A stretch of 64,000 nucleotides of DNA from Anisodus tanguticus (Eukaryota; Streptophyta; Magnoliopsida; Solanales; Solanaceae). The notes under the pieces were generated by a model. That model was not told the DNA's origin. It saw nothing but the letters and a program-made list of their open reading frames with translations, and searched no databases. Below are positions 22,891-33,930 of the stretch, piece by piece. Made by a program: the position numbers and the translations under genes. The stretch is from contig CM067545.1 of NCBI GenBank assembly GCA_034509755.1, positions 39,363,062 through 39,427,061 of the forward strand. Direction: 5' to 3'. The stretch's first letter is position 1; each line of letters opens with the position of its first letter.

Positions 22891-24174
22891 TCAACCTAGT
22901 CTACATGGTATGGTTGATAACTGGACATGAGACTTGGACAAAGATGGAGGTGAATCATAAATGTTTGGTGAACTCGACAGAGAAGAATAGGGACTAAGTA
23001 CTAGTGAAGAAGTTGATAGTGATGTGGAATCATTTAGACTCAGGAGATCAGACGAATCAGTGAGATATGGTGAGGAAAACGCCTCTTTAGAAGGCGCAGA
23101 AGAAGGGCTATGATGAGGCTTAGGAATGCATGGCGGGCTGGTACAAGTGGATATTGGTGTGGAACAAGATGAAGGTGTGAGTGGGTTGAAAAAGATGGAG
23201 GAAGTGACTACTAATTGCAAGGGAAAATATTGTGATGAAGACGAGGAATATGAAACCAATGAGGGATAAATAAACACATCCTCATGAAAAAAGAACATTT
23301 CTACAAACATATACCCGACCACTAACCGGATCAATACACCAATATCCTTTATAATTTAGAGCATAGCCAATAAAAATACACCATTTTGAACGAGGTTCAA
23401 ATTTGTGAGATTAAGTTAGAATAATTGAAAAACAATCACATCCAAAAACTTTAAAAATGAATAATCAGGAGATTTATTAAATAATCTCTCAAATTGGAGT
23501 TTTATTGTTCAAAAGAAGAGTGGAGAGAAAATTTATTGTGTAAGTAGAAACATAAGACGAGTCTAGCCAAAATTGTCTTGGCATATTTGATTCAAAAGAA
23601 AAGCGTGCCATTTCAATGATACGATGATGTTTTCTTTCAGCAAGGCATGACTTACGAAAATAGATCTCACTTTTAAATAAGTGATCCTTAAAAAATGCAT
23701 TATCAAATTCTCTTTCCAATATTATTTTGAATTTTTTTAATTTTCCTCTCAAATATATTTCCAACCAATTTTTGAAAAACACAAAAAATATTTAACACAT
23801 CGGATATGTACTTTATAGGATAAAGACATGTATACCTGGTGTAATCATCCACAAAACAAACATAATAATGAAAGCCCAAATATGAAATAATAGGAGATTG
23901 TCAAATATCCGAGTGTATTAAATAAAACGGCGTGTTTAAACAATGCTATACATCATTAAAAGAAAGTCGATGAGCTTTACCCAACTTACAAGAAGCACAT
24001 TTATTTGAAAATATTGATGCAACACTAATTAATCGAGCTTGACACAAGGAATCTAAAACTGTCGACTCAAATGCCTAAATCTACGACGCCAAACATCACC
24101 AGAAGAGGCGAAAGCAATATGATTTGTTGGTGGAGAAATTGTATAAACGACCCTATCACTGGATTCTTGAAGTT
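22891..24174 (-). pseudogene. Copia E integrase and linker
   Basis: Minus-strand reading from 24174: a GAG-pre-integrase end, CKLGKAHRLSFND (about 23995), IHSDI...SPIIS with the first catalytic Asp (about 23910), and HYYVCFVDDYTRYT (about 23860). A damaged core (23782-23489) follows, then the low-complexity Ser/Pro linker SSSSSQYFPLQLVV...PSSCSTPISTCTSPP (23334-22891) typical between copia integrase and RT. Multiple stops. Its upstream continuation is the protease at 32761, on the far side of copia H. Confidence 0.75.
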
Positions 24175-24179
24175 GTAAC
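24175..24179. repeat. Target duplication of copia H, left copy
   Basis: GTAAC before the left LTR. The right partner at 32756-32760 is GTATC, one substitution apart. Confidence 0.65.
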
Positions 24180-25263
24180 TGAAAGTATATTTATGTTCTA
24201 GAGACAATCTGTATTAGGACAAATGTACTTTATACAGATTCATATTATTATTAATGGAGATTAATATTTTGGCATTTGCAATTATTAAATTATTAATTGA
24301 TTGTTTGTAATATTCTTTAATGTGCATCCTTTGAGCTTACATTGTCATTAATAGAGTGAGATATTGATGATAGAGCGTTACTCTTAAATAGCCTTGACTA
24401 ATGATCATCGAGAATGGAATATCGATGATATGTGATAAGTCGACATGTGGTCTGCATCACATCCTTAGAGGATGTAGTATGTCTCATTTGCTACGAGTAA
24501 TGGCTACTCGTGATGGACACATGGATACTTTGGAAGTATTGGTATACCTTGCTGATTTACAATTTGTTATACTTGTCTAAAGTATGATCAGCGTGTGAGA
24601 GATAGAAGTCCTTAAACTTGAGGTCAATACGCGCCTTGTCTACAAAATAATGTACTTTGATCCCGTCCTAAGCTCAAATACCTTATAGGTTGAGATAAGA
24701 CTTGTATTGGGTATATTACTATGTGGATTAAAGGTGGTAGTTGAGCCAAGATTAGGATTCATTCCTCGAATGTATATTCGGGAGAACACTCGGATTCTCA
24801 GTGATATTAAGTTGACTAAGTCGTTGGCGAACGCAATAGACATATTTAGAATATGGTCTAGTTGTCAACTAATATAGATGAGATACAATGATTAATCCAT
24901 TTGGATAGACACTTGACAAATCCTAAGCTTGATCGGGTGTGTCATGAATGAAAGGATTTTATCTTACCACATAAAGGTTAAGTTTACTGGATTCTTGTAA
25001 ACATACTTCACATATTGAGTTCGTCTTCCGGCACCGTTTAGGAGTTCTGCGTAGACCTTAATTTGATTAATGTCGATATGAGAAGGCCTGCAGGGTCACA
25101 CTATGTCGATTGTTCGTTTGGATCTAAGGATGTATTGAGAGAGAAATTAAATGTTCGATTTGGAATTGAGATATTTAAATGAATAATGTTTATTTTAATT
25201 AAGTCAAAATTGGATTTTGGATTTAATTAAGAATGCATGGAAAATAAATCGAGACAGTGCAAG

Positions 25264-25416
25264 AGCACATCGAGCGCTGCGACGACCATACCCTAGGGCC
25301 GCGACGTAGTGAAGGAGCACGTCGAGCGTCGCGACACCCATACCCTAGGGCCGCAATGTAGTGAAGGAGCACGTCGAGCGTCGCGACGCCCATACCCTAG
25401 GGCCGCGATGCCTCTA
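25264..25416 (+). repeat. Three 52-bp GC-rich repeats in the copia H 5' LTR
   Basis: Units start at 25264, 25316 and 25368. Each contains agcac(a/g)tcgagcg followed by cataccctagggccgc. They lie about 60-200 bp upstream of the TATA box, so they occupy promoter (U3) position. The right LTR has only two units. Confidence 0.9.
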
Positions 25417-25477
25417 CCTCGAATTTTGGGCCAGGCCCAAGGTCAAATCCTAATCCAGTTTTGACTTATTTTTCAAC

Positions 25478-25485
25478 TATAAATA
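25478..25485 (+). promoter_or_regulatory. TATA box of the copia H LTR
   Basis: TATAAATA in the context caactataaatagaggcatt, a textbook plant core promoter. It is preserved in the other LTR at 32410-32417. Transcription would start roughly 25-35 bases downstream, near cattattcacacacc. Confidence 0.75.
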
Positions 25486-25823
25486 GAGGCATTTACTTCA
25501 TTATTCACACACCAATTTTTCTGAAAATCATTTTAAGCCTTAGAGACTTAGAATCAAATACTCTCTCGTACCTCTGCCGGATTTCCTAGCTTTCCAAAAG
25601 AGAAATACATTGAAGCTTAGAGCTTGCAATCGGAAGGGCAACCGCGTGTGCACCTTATAGTAGATAAAGATTCCAGATACTATAACTTGTAAGTTTATGC
25701 TTTATATTACAAGTTTAATTATTGTATAACCATACCAGAAATATTATTGGGGTAAGTAAGAAACAAAATTTTAAAATTCCGCTATGCCTTACTTATGTAT
25801 TTTGAACCCAACAAAATCCTACA

Positions 25824-25838
25824 GTGGTATAAGAGCTC
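25824..25838 (+). other. Primer binding site of copia H
   Basis: TGGTATAAGAGCTC begins at 25825, one base after the LTR end. It resembles the initiator-Met tRNA complement with one or two differences (TATAAGAGC for TATCAGAGC). Confidence 0.7.
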
Positions 25839-25949
25839 ATGCTAGTTCAATAGTTATATAACAATTGAATAGAATAATAATATGAGTTAAACATAAAATT
25901 AGATTAAAATGAGGTTTCTGAAATCCTACATGTCTTGAACTCACTGGAC

Positions 25950-26150
25950 AATAAGCGTCGCGGCTCCATGGTGGAGCGCCGCGACGCTAATGCAATTGCA
26001 GAAGTAGAAATGTTTCTGCCCTTGCAGAACCGCAGTTCCATGGTGGAGCGCCGCGACGCTAATGCATTTTTCAGAAATTGAAAGGCTACTACCTCAGTGG
26101 AGCCGCGGCTCTAATGATTAGCGCCGCGGCCCCACCTGTCCAGAAATAAA
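25950..26150 (+). repeat. GC-rich repeated module in the copia H leader
   Basis: The phrase tccatggtggagcgccgcgacgctaatgca occurs twice (near 25965-25995 and 26037-26066). A degenerate third (gtggagccgcggctctaatgattagcgccgcggcc) follows near 26097-26130. It lies in the transcribed leader between primer site and gag. The 16-base core GCGCCGCGACGCTAAT also occurs, inverted, in the LTRs of copia C. Confidence 0.8.
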
Positions 26151-27055
26151 AAAATCAGAGTTCAGAATGTTTAACCCAAAATTATTATTATACAATATAT
26201 TATTTGATAAGTATATTGTTTATGTGCTAAATGTCAAAATGTTTGTCATTTACATTTCTAGAATAGTGTCCGCTATAACTGTCTAGCCAGGCGGCGCCCA
26301 GTGTTTGATTAAACCTTCTTATATCATGCATATTGGGTTGACGGTTCCCAAACTATATGTGTCATTATCTTTGCATAATAAGATGTCATATTGGATATGG
26401 CATAAAAGAGTTGATCTTGGTTAGAACCCTGAATTAAAATGTTCCCCAAAACTTTAAATACAAGTCTATATTAAAACGTGTCGTCCATTATAATTGTTAG
26501 AGTGAAAAATCCTTTTGGCGATACGAGTATTTATGCCAAAGCATTTGCTCTAACTCTACGAGGACCCAGACTCTATCATAGATGTGTTTTAATGTAAAGG
26601 TAAATGATAAAATTTTGTGGGTATTTACACCAAAGTGTTTGCTCACAAAGGTCAAATTTGCTTAGATACATAAACACAGTCGTGTAATGGGGTTGACTTG
26701 CTTAGACAAATCTTGGCGCCAAACTGTCGGACTAATCTAAGGACGCAAGATTAAATGTAATATTTGATCAACCAAGAGTTGTGATTAAGTTTTGCAATTG
26801 GTTTAGAACCTACCAAGATGTGTTATTGAAGTTATCAGCCAAAGCAAACACAAACATAGCATAGGCTTGGATCTTGGCCCATTATAACCTCAATTAATAT
26901 AGGTCCGTATTCAACAATGGGGTTAGAGAAGTATGTTAAAATAGTGGGAGCTAACTAAACAAAAGGCCTTGTTGATTAGCCTAAATGAATGTGTATAATA
27001 GGAAATAAATTTTGAGTTTGATTTCCGGTCTATCTAATTCTTCAGATTATTAAAG

Positions 27056-27850
27056 ATGTCGAGCTTATCGTTGAAAATGTTGATTTATATGAATAAACTT
27101 ACTGGACCAAACTACCTTGACTGGCTAAGGAATTTGCGAATAGTACTAAGACAAGAGAAAATAGAATACGTGTTGGACACGGTGTTCCCAACAGTCCTTG
27201 TGACAGACTCTGGCGAATATGCCGCTTTTGATAAGGATGCTTACCAGAAATATCTAGATGATGCCACTTCAGCGCAATGCGTAATGCTGTCTTCCATGTC
27301 TATGGAACTTCAAAGACAGCATGAGAACATGGGGCCCAATGAGATGCTCGAACACTTGAAGAGTCTCTATGACTCTCAATCCCAGACTATGAAATATGAG
27401 TTGCTAATAGAACTCTTTAAGTGTAAGCTCAATGAAGGGGGCCAGGTCTCGCAGCATGTGTTGAAGATGATAGGGCTGATAGAGATGCTTGCTTCAATTG
27501 GAACGAAGCTTGAAAAGAATGTCGCTACCACCCTCATCCTGAACTCTCTCCCTCGTTCCTTTGAGAACTTCATAGTGAATTTCAACATGAATGGAATGAA
27601 GGTGACTCTGCCGGAGCTTCACAACATGCTCAAGACCTTTGAGTCCTTCACTTCCAAAGGCAAAGCTGTGCTTATGGTGAGCTCTTCTAGCTGACCTAAG
27701 CCGAAAGGCAAGGAATGGCAGAAGAAGAAGGGAAAAGAAGTTAATGCTCCCTCAGCTATGAAGCCCAAGGGAGGTGTGAAGAACAAGGTGAACGCCGCTA
27801 AGGATGAATGCCTCAACTGCCATAGGAAGGGGCATTGAAAAAAGACTGCA
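27056..27850 (+). pseudogene. Copia H gag
   Basis: The ATG at 27056 opens a 212-codon frame: LMIYMNKLTGPNYLDWLRNLRIVL-like text near residues 10-30 (the conserved copia gag opening), LEHLKSLYDSQSQTMKYELLIELFKCKL (about 100-130) and LILNSLPRSFENFIVNFNMNGMK (about 160-180). A TGA at 27692 interrupts it. The same frame then continues through a Lys-rich segment to a CCHC zinc knuckle (CLNCHRKGH...KKDC) near 27808-27847, in which a conserved Trp codon reads TGA. The protein would form virus-like particles and bind RNA. With two stops it is probably non-functional. Confidence 0.85.
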
Positions 27851-28760
27851 TGACACCAGGAGGAGGAAAAACACCAGGTGCTCCTGCCTTTGATGGACAA
27901 GGTATGTACGTCATTGGAATAAATATGTCTATAAATAACTCTCATTCCTGGGTATTGGATACCGCTTGTGGCTCACACATTTGTACAAATGTGCAGGGGA
28001 TAACTGATAGTAGGAAGGTTGGACCGAGAGAGGTAGACCTATGCGTTGGAAATGGAGCACGAGTGGATGTTGAGCGCTTAGGGACTTATAGATTAAATTT
28101 ACCTTCTGGCTATTGTTTAGTGTTGAATGATTGCTTTTATGTACCCTTGTTAACGAGGAATATTATTTCTATCCCAGTGTTGGACATGGAGGGCTTTTCC
28201 TCGTATATTTATAATGGCAGTCACGTACTATCTTTTGATAATGTTATATATGGAACTGCTCCTCTTGTGGATGGATTATATACACTGAACTGTAGTCGAG
28301 AGATATTCAATGTACAAAATAAATAAGCCAAGATAAGTAATAGAAACTCTACCTACATATGGCACTGCAGACTTGGTCATATCAACGAATCAAGGATAAC
28401 AAGATTGAGAAGTTAGACTACCTTGAACCATTTGACTTGGAGCCTTATGATAACTGCGAATCTTTCTTGAGAGGAAAGATGACCAATAAACTACTTTCTG
28501 GGAAAAGTGTGCGAGCCAAGGAGGTGCTTGAGTTGGTCCATACTGATGTATGTGGGCCATTCTCGACTCAAGCTAAAAGAGGCTTCCCATACTTCATCAC
28601 TTTTACTGACGACTTCACAAGGTATGGATATGTGTATCTTATGAGACATAAATCCGAGGACTTTGAGAAGTTCAAAGAGTACAAGTCAGAAGTAGAGAAG
28701 CAACTTGCAACAAGTATCAAGACCCTTCGATCGGATCGATGAGGTGAATACTTGAGCAAG
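27851..28760 (+). pseudogene. Copia H protease and start of integrase
   Basis: It continues directly from the zinc knuckle. The protease motif is WVLDTACGSHICTN (near 27950-27990), with DTACGS in the usual DTG/DSG place. The protease region ends at the stop after SREIFNVQNK (28325). GAG-pre-integrase continues in shifted frames (CRLGHIN near 28370, then EKLDYLEPFDLEPYDNC). The integrase core starts at LELVHTDVCGPFSTQAKRGF (first Asp near 28545) and runs through TFTDDFTRYGYVYL to TLRSDR, where a TGA at 28740 interrupts it just after the second catalytic Asp. Confidence 0.8.
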
Positions 28761-29453
28761 GATTTTCTATATTACTTAAAGCTACATAGAGTACAATCAG
28801 AATGGACACCTCTAGGAACGCCACAGATGAATGGGGTTGCCGAAAGGAGAAACCGAACCTTATTGGATATGGTTCGATCCATGATAAGCTTCTCAGCTCT
28901 ACCGACATACCTTTGGGGACATGCTATACAAACCTCTATATATGTTCTGAACAGGATTCCTTCCAAGTCAGTAGAAAAGACACCCTATGAGATATGGTGT
29001 GGCAAGAAGCTAGCTCTTAAACATATGAGACCCTGGGGGTGCCCTGCATATGCTAAGAAGATGCTCGCTCACAAGTTGAAATCCAAAAGTGAGAAATGTT
29101 ACTTCGTGGGGTATCCAAAGGAAACTAAGGGATACTACTTCTATCTTCCTGGAGAACATAAGGTCATTGTTTCTAGGAACGCAACTTTCCTTGAAGAAGA
29201 ATATGTCTACAAGGAACATAGCTGCACAGAGATAGAACTTGATGAAATTCAAGAACTACAAGATAACACAAAAAATGAACCCTTATCGAATGACCTAAAC
29301 AAGGATCCAGTGGGAGTATCTGGTGAAGATTGGGTAATTAGAGTATGCCCTTCATCCAGTGGAAGTGTTGTGAGAGATAGTGCAGAAATGCAAGACTCTT
29401 ATACACAACCAATGGAAGATGATACAATAGTTGTACATCATCCCATTCAGTAA
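28752..29453 (+). pseudogene. Copia H integrase C-terminal half
   Basis: A 233-codon open piece in phase with the preceding integrase segment after its TGA. It contains TPQMNGVAERRNRTLLDMVRSM with the catalytic Glu, the conserved region YEIWCGKKLALKHMRPWGCPAY, CYFVGYPKETKGYYFY, and the acidic linker toward the RT. The stop at 29451 lies within the linker. The family role is DNA strand transfer of the element's cDNA in the nucleus. Confidence 0.85.
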
Positions 29454-31150
29454 ATACATGAAAATGACATTCCTGAAAGCTCTCAAGGTGATGAATTGTC
29501 CAACACACAAAGACCTTCTCACAATTAGAATGCAATAAACACTGTAACACATAATAATCAACTCTGTAGGACCATTAGGACTCATCGTCCGCTTGAAAGA
29601 TTTAATCTCCTTGTTGAAACACACAATGAGATAGATATTCCTGATGATGATGAACCTACGACCTATAGCGAAGCTATGTTGGACATTGATTCGCAGAAAT
29701 GGCAAGAAGCCATGAAATCTGAGATGGACTCGATGTACATAAATCAAGTTTAGAATTTGGTTGATTTACCAATAGGGGTTAGACCCATAGGATGCAAATG
29801 GGTCTTCAAGAAAAAGATTATGCATATGGCAAGGTACAGACTTATAAAGCAAGACTGGTGGCTAAATGTTATAATCAACGGCCTGGGGTCGATTATGATG
29901 AAACCTTTTCACCTGTTGCTAAGATTAAGTTCATTCGGATTTTGCTTGCGTAGCTGCATATTATGACTATGACATTTGGCAGATGGACGTCAAGACTGAT
30001 TTCCTCAATGGTAATCTAGTTGAGGAGGTGTATATGAAACAACCTGAGGGTTTTTCAATTGAGTCCAAACCAAATGTTGTATGCAAGCTACAAAAGTCCA
30101 TTTATAGGCTTAAGCAAGCCTCAAGGAGTTGGAACATTTGCTTTGACAAGGCTATCAAGTCATTTGATTTCGTCAGAAGCAAAGAGGATCCATGTATTTA
30201 TAGTAAACGCAAGGATGGGAGTATTGCCTTCATTATCATATATGTAGATGACTTATTAATAATGAGAGACAATAAGACTCTCATGCAGTCAGTCAAAGAG
30301 TGGCTGTCCAGTACCTTAATGATGAAGGATTTAGGTGAAGCCTACTACATTCTGGGGGATTAGGATCTATAGAGATAGACCTAACAGATTGTTGGGGCTG
30401 TCACAGTCAGTCTACATAGACAAAGTGCTTAGACATTTTTGTATGGAAAATTCCAAGAAAGGCGATCTACCTATGGGACAAGGCATCAAGTTATCTAAGA
30501 AGGATAATCCTTCTAATTCTATAGAACTTGAATGCATGAAAAGGATCCCATACCAGTAGAATCCTGGGGAAGAACACTGGAAGGCAGTCAAAAGTATTCT
30601 TAAGTATCTCAGATGAACTAAAGATTACTTCTTAGTCTATGGTGGAGAAGAAAAGCTAGCTGCTGCTACTGGGTACACTGATGCTAGCTTCCAGACGGAT
30701 GTTGATGACTACAAATCTCAATCAGGATACACATTCATTTTCAATGGTGGAGCAGTAAGCTGGAAAAGTTCCAAGCAAGCTACAACTACTGATTCGACAA
30801 CAGAAGCTGAGTACATTGCTGGATCGAAAGCTGGTAAGTAAGCTATCGCGATTTCTGAGTTTCTGAAGGAACTAGGGGTTGTTCCAAGTGCCATTTGTCC
30901 AATAACGGTTTATTGTGACAACACTGGTGCGATTGCGCAAGCTAAGGAACCAAGATCAACCAACAGAAACAAGCATGTACCAAGGAAGTACCACATACTC
31001 AGGGAGATGGTGGAGACTGGAGAGATTATATTAGACTATGTTCCCACAAACAATAATCTAGCTAACCCATTCACCAAACCATTAAGCTTAGTCAAGCATA
31101 ATGGTCATTTTGAGAATATGGGCATTAGATATGTTGGAGATTGTCTCTAG
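29454..31150 (+). pseudogene. Copia H reverse transcriptase and RNase H
   Basis: The RT opens near YSEAMLDIDSQKWQEAMKSEMDSMY (29665-29735) and has the GCKWVFKKK motif (about 29791). After a frameshift it shows MDVKTDFLNGNLVEEVYMKQPEGF (29983 on) and IIYVDDLLI, the catalytic YVDD (about 30237-30263). RNase H signatures are GYTDASFQTD (about 30672), KSSKQATTTDSTTEAEYIAGSK (about 30760-30825) and VYCDNTGAIA (about 30910). Stops occur at 29751, 30361, 30557 and 30838. The gene ends just before the 3' LTR, with GHFENMGIRYVGDCL. Confidence 0.85.
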
Positions 31151-31164
31151 GTCAAATGGAAGAT

Positions 31165-32755
31165 TGAAAGTATATTTATGTCCTAGAGACAATCTGTATT
31201 AGGACAATGTACTTTATACAAATTTGTATTACTATTAATGGAGATTAATATTTTGGCATTTGAAATTATTGAATTATTAATTGATTGCTTGTAATATTCT
31301 TTAATGTGCATCTCTTGAGCTTATGTTGTCATTAATAGAGTGAGATATTGATGATAGAGCGTAAGTCTTAAATAGGCTCGACTAATGATAATCGAGAATG
31401 AGATATCGATGATATGTGATAAGTCGACATGTGGTCTACATCACATCCTTAGAGGATGTAGTATGTCTCACATGCTACGAGTAATGGATACTCGTGATGG
31501 ACACATGGATACTTTGAAAGTATTGGTATACCCTGCTGATATACTATTTGTTATACTTGTCTAAAGTATGATCAGCTGTGTGGGAGATAGAAGTCCTTAG
31601 ACTTGAGACAATACGCGCCTTGTCTACAAAGTATATATTTTGATCCCGTCCTAAGCTCAAATGCCTTATAGATCAAGATACGACTTGTATTAGGTACATT
31701 ACAATGTGGATTAAAGGTGGTAGTTGAGCTAAGATTAGGATTCATTCCTCGAATGTATATTCGGGAGAACACTCGGATTCTCAGTGATATTAAGTTGACT
31801 AAGTCGTTGGCCAACGCAATAGACATATTTAGAATATGGTCTAGTTGCCAACTAATATAGATGAGATACAATGATTAAGCCATTTGGATAGACACTTGAC
31901 AAATCCTAAGCTTGATCGGGTGTGTCGTGAATGAAAGGATTTTATCTTACCATATAAAGGTTAAGTTTACTGAATTCTCGTAAACGTACTTCACATATTG
32001 AGGTCGTCTTCCGGTGCTGTCTAGGAGTTCCGCGTAGACCTTAATTTGATTAATGTCGATATGAGAAGGCATGTAGAGTCACACTATGTCGATTGTCCGT
32101 TTCGATCTAAGGATGTAATGAGAGAGAAATTAAATGTTCGATTTGGAATTGAGATATTTAAATGAATAATGTTTATTTTAATTAAGTCAAAATTGGATTT
32201 TGGATTTAATTAAGAATGCATGGAAAATAAATCGAGACAGTGCAGAAGCACATCGAGCGCCGCAACGCCCATACCCTAGGGCCGTGGCGCAGTGCAGGAG
32301 CACGTCGAGCGCCGCGGCGCCCTTACCCTAGGGCCGCGACGCCTCGGCCTCAAATTTTTGGGCCAGGCCCAAGGTCAAACCCTAATCCGGTTTTGACCTA
32401 TTTTTCAACTATAAATAGAGGCATTTACTTCATTATTCACACACCAATTTTTCTGAAAATCATTCTAAGCCTTAGAGACTTAGAATCAAATACTCTTTCG
32501 AACCTCTGCCGGTTTTCCTAGCTTTCCGAAAGAGAAATACATTGAAGCTTGGAGCTTGCAATCGGAAGGGCAACCGCGTGTGCACCTTATAGTAGATAAA
32601 GATTCTAGATACTATAACTTGTAAGTTTATACTTTATGTTACAAGTTTAATTGTTGTATAACCATACCAGAAATGTTGTTGGGGTAAGTAAGAAACAAAA
32701 TTTTAAACTTCCACTATGCCTTACTTATGTGTTTTGAACCCAACAAAATTCTACA
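31165..32755 (+). repeat. 3' LTR of copia H
   Basis: 1591 bp, preceded by the purine-rich tract caaatggaagat. It is about 50 bases shorter than the 5' LTR, mostly because it has one 52-bp repeat unit fewer (32247-32345). The TATAAATA box is kept at 32410-32417. Confidence 0.9.
32247..32345 (+). repeat. Two 52-bp GC-rich repeats in the copia H 3' LTR
   Basis: Units start at 32247 and 32299 and correspond to the three-unit array at 25264-25416. Confidence 0.85.
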
Positions 32756-33296
32756 GTATCTTGCTCGTGTCCTTGTCCTTTACATGCACAAAAGAATAGT
32801 TAAAATTAACATTGCAATTATTATCAGTACATAATCGTTTAACCGATAATAAATTATATTGCAATTTTGAAACATGTAAGAGATTTTTAAGAACCAACGG
32901 CTTAACAGAGGTTGTTAATTCGGCTTGTCCAACATGACAAATGGGCAATCTACTACCATCACCAAAGTCACACTAGTTACACCTTTGTAAGAAAAGCTTA
33001 TTCATTACCATACCTTCAGATGAGGCCATGTGGGAGGATGTTGCAGAATCAGGATACCATACGACATCATTAACCTCGCCAGAATAAATTAAAACAAGTG
33101 TCGTGGGAGAAGAGGGATGTGAAACTAAGTTGACCAGGACAAAAAGAAGCAGTATGCCCTGGGTTAAAGAAGAACCAGCAAACAACTACAGGTGGAGAAA
33201 ACGTGTTAGCATTAAATATTTGGAGCATTTGTGGCAGTATGAGTAGCAAAAGCAATATAAGAATTATAACTAGGAGATATACGTGATGTTTGTCCT
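32756..33296 (-). pseudogene. Copia E gag zinc knuckle and protease
   Basis: Minus-strand reading: FNPGHTASFCP (about 33195-33165) is a decayed CCHC knuckle in which the second Cys is lost. Then DVVWYPDSATSSHMASSEGM (about 33070-33015) is a damaged copia protease motif (expected DSGATSH). VLKNLLHVSKLQYNLLSVKRLCTDN, the conserved text between protease and integrase, follows (about 32910-32830). The coding ends at the copia H target site (32756) and continues into integrase at 24174. Upstream it is cut by copia F at 33297. Confidence 0.8.
33292..33296. repeat. Target duplication of copia F, left copy
   Basis: GTCCT, repeated at 47373-47377 directly after the 3' LTR. Confidence 0.8.
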
Positions 33297-33454
33297 TATC
33301 AGCAAGTGTACCATGTTTATATTTACCATATTTAGTGTTATGTAATTATGGTAGAATTAGGATTCTTATTGTATAAGAATTCCATATTATACACCTATAT
33401 ATATATTTTGTATTAATGAGAAAGGCTTCCCAAGGAGATTAATACAATTCTACA
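33297..33454 (+). repeat. 5' LTR of copia F
   Basis: 158 bp from tatcagcaagtg to aattctaca, matching 47205-47372. The primer site starts directly after it. Confidence 0.85.
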
Positions 33455-33467
33455 TGGTATCAAAGCC
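33455..33467 (+). other. Primer binding site of copia F
   Basis: TGGTATCAAAGCC, one base different from the initiator-Met tRNA complement. Confidence 0.85.
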
Positions 33468-33930
33468 AGACCCATTCCAATTCTTTGTTCACCGATGTTG
33501 GGCTCCCAAATTATATTATCCACGCTCCATTAACAAGGTCTGGGCGTGCAGGAGAGTATTAAGAGTCCCACATAGGATATGGAATGAGAACATGGACTTC
33601 TTATATGGACTTGGACAATCTTACCCTACAAGCTAGCTTTTAGGGTTGAGTTAGGCCCAAAATCCATTCTAAACCCCAAAACCTAAATTTTGCCTTCCTT
33701 TTTCCGGTGGCCTGCCTGAGACACAACATACAGCCTGTGCTCTCTTGCCTTTTTTCTGCATGTCAGAGAAAACAACCTCTCTCTTCTCTTTTGACCCGCA
33801 ACATATCAACCCCTCCATAACACACAGCCTGTGCTCTCTTGCCTTTTTTCTGCGTGTCAGAGAAAACAACCTTTCTCTTCTCTTTTGACCCGCAACACAA
33901 CAACCCCTCCAATTAGCTTTTCTGCCAAAC
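33468..33930 (+). other. Copia F leader, without gag
   Basis: Where gag is expected there is a chimeric non-coding leader. It holds a segment resembling generic copia LTR text (ttaagagtcccacataggatatgg, near 33567) and then a 94-bp tandem duplication (33731-33824 and 33825-33912) rich in pyrimidines. The open frame on the minus strand across it (33669-34091) looks like a repeat by-product. Confidence 0.6.
33731..33912 (+). repeat. 94-bp tandem duplication in the copia F leader
   Basis: The unit beginning cagcctgtgctctcttgcc occurs at 33731 and 33825 with few differences. Both copies end near gacccgcaaca(c/t)a. Confidence 0.9.

Larger units (their letters stand above)
24180..25823 (+). repeat. 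5' LTR of copia H
   Basis: 1644 bp, TGAAAGTATATT... to ...AAATCCTACA. It aligns with 31165-32755 over its full length. It contains the 52-bp GC-rich repeats (25264-25416) and a TATA box at 25478. Confidence 0.9.
24180..32755 (+). mobile_element. Copia H: near-complete Ty1-copia element (8.6 kb)
   Basis: Two long, closely similar LTRs (24180-25823 and 31165-32755) flank a primer site, a 1.2-kb leader, gag, protease, integrase, RT and RNase H on the + strand. It lies in copia E between the protease and integrase coding regions. The domain order is complete, but gag, integrase and RT carry stops and frameshifts, so the copy is probably dead. The LTRs contain GC-rich 52-bp repeats, three copies on the left and two on the right. 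The LTR difference and the one-base mismatch in the target duplication suggest it is not recent. Confidence 0.9.
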
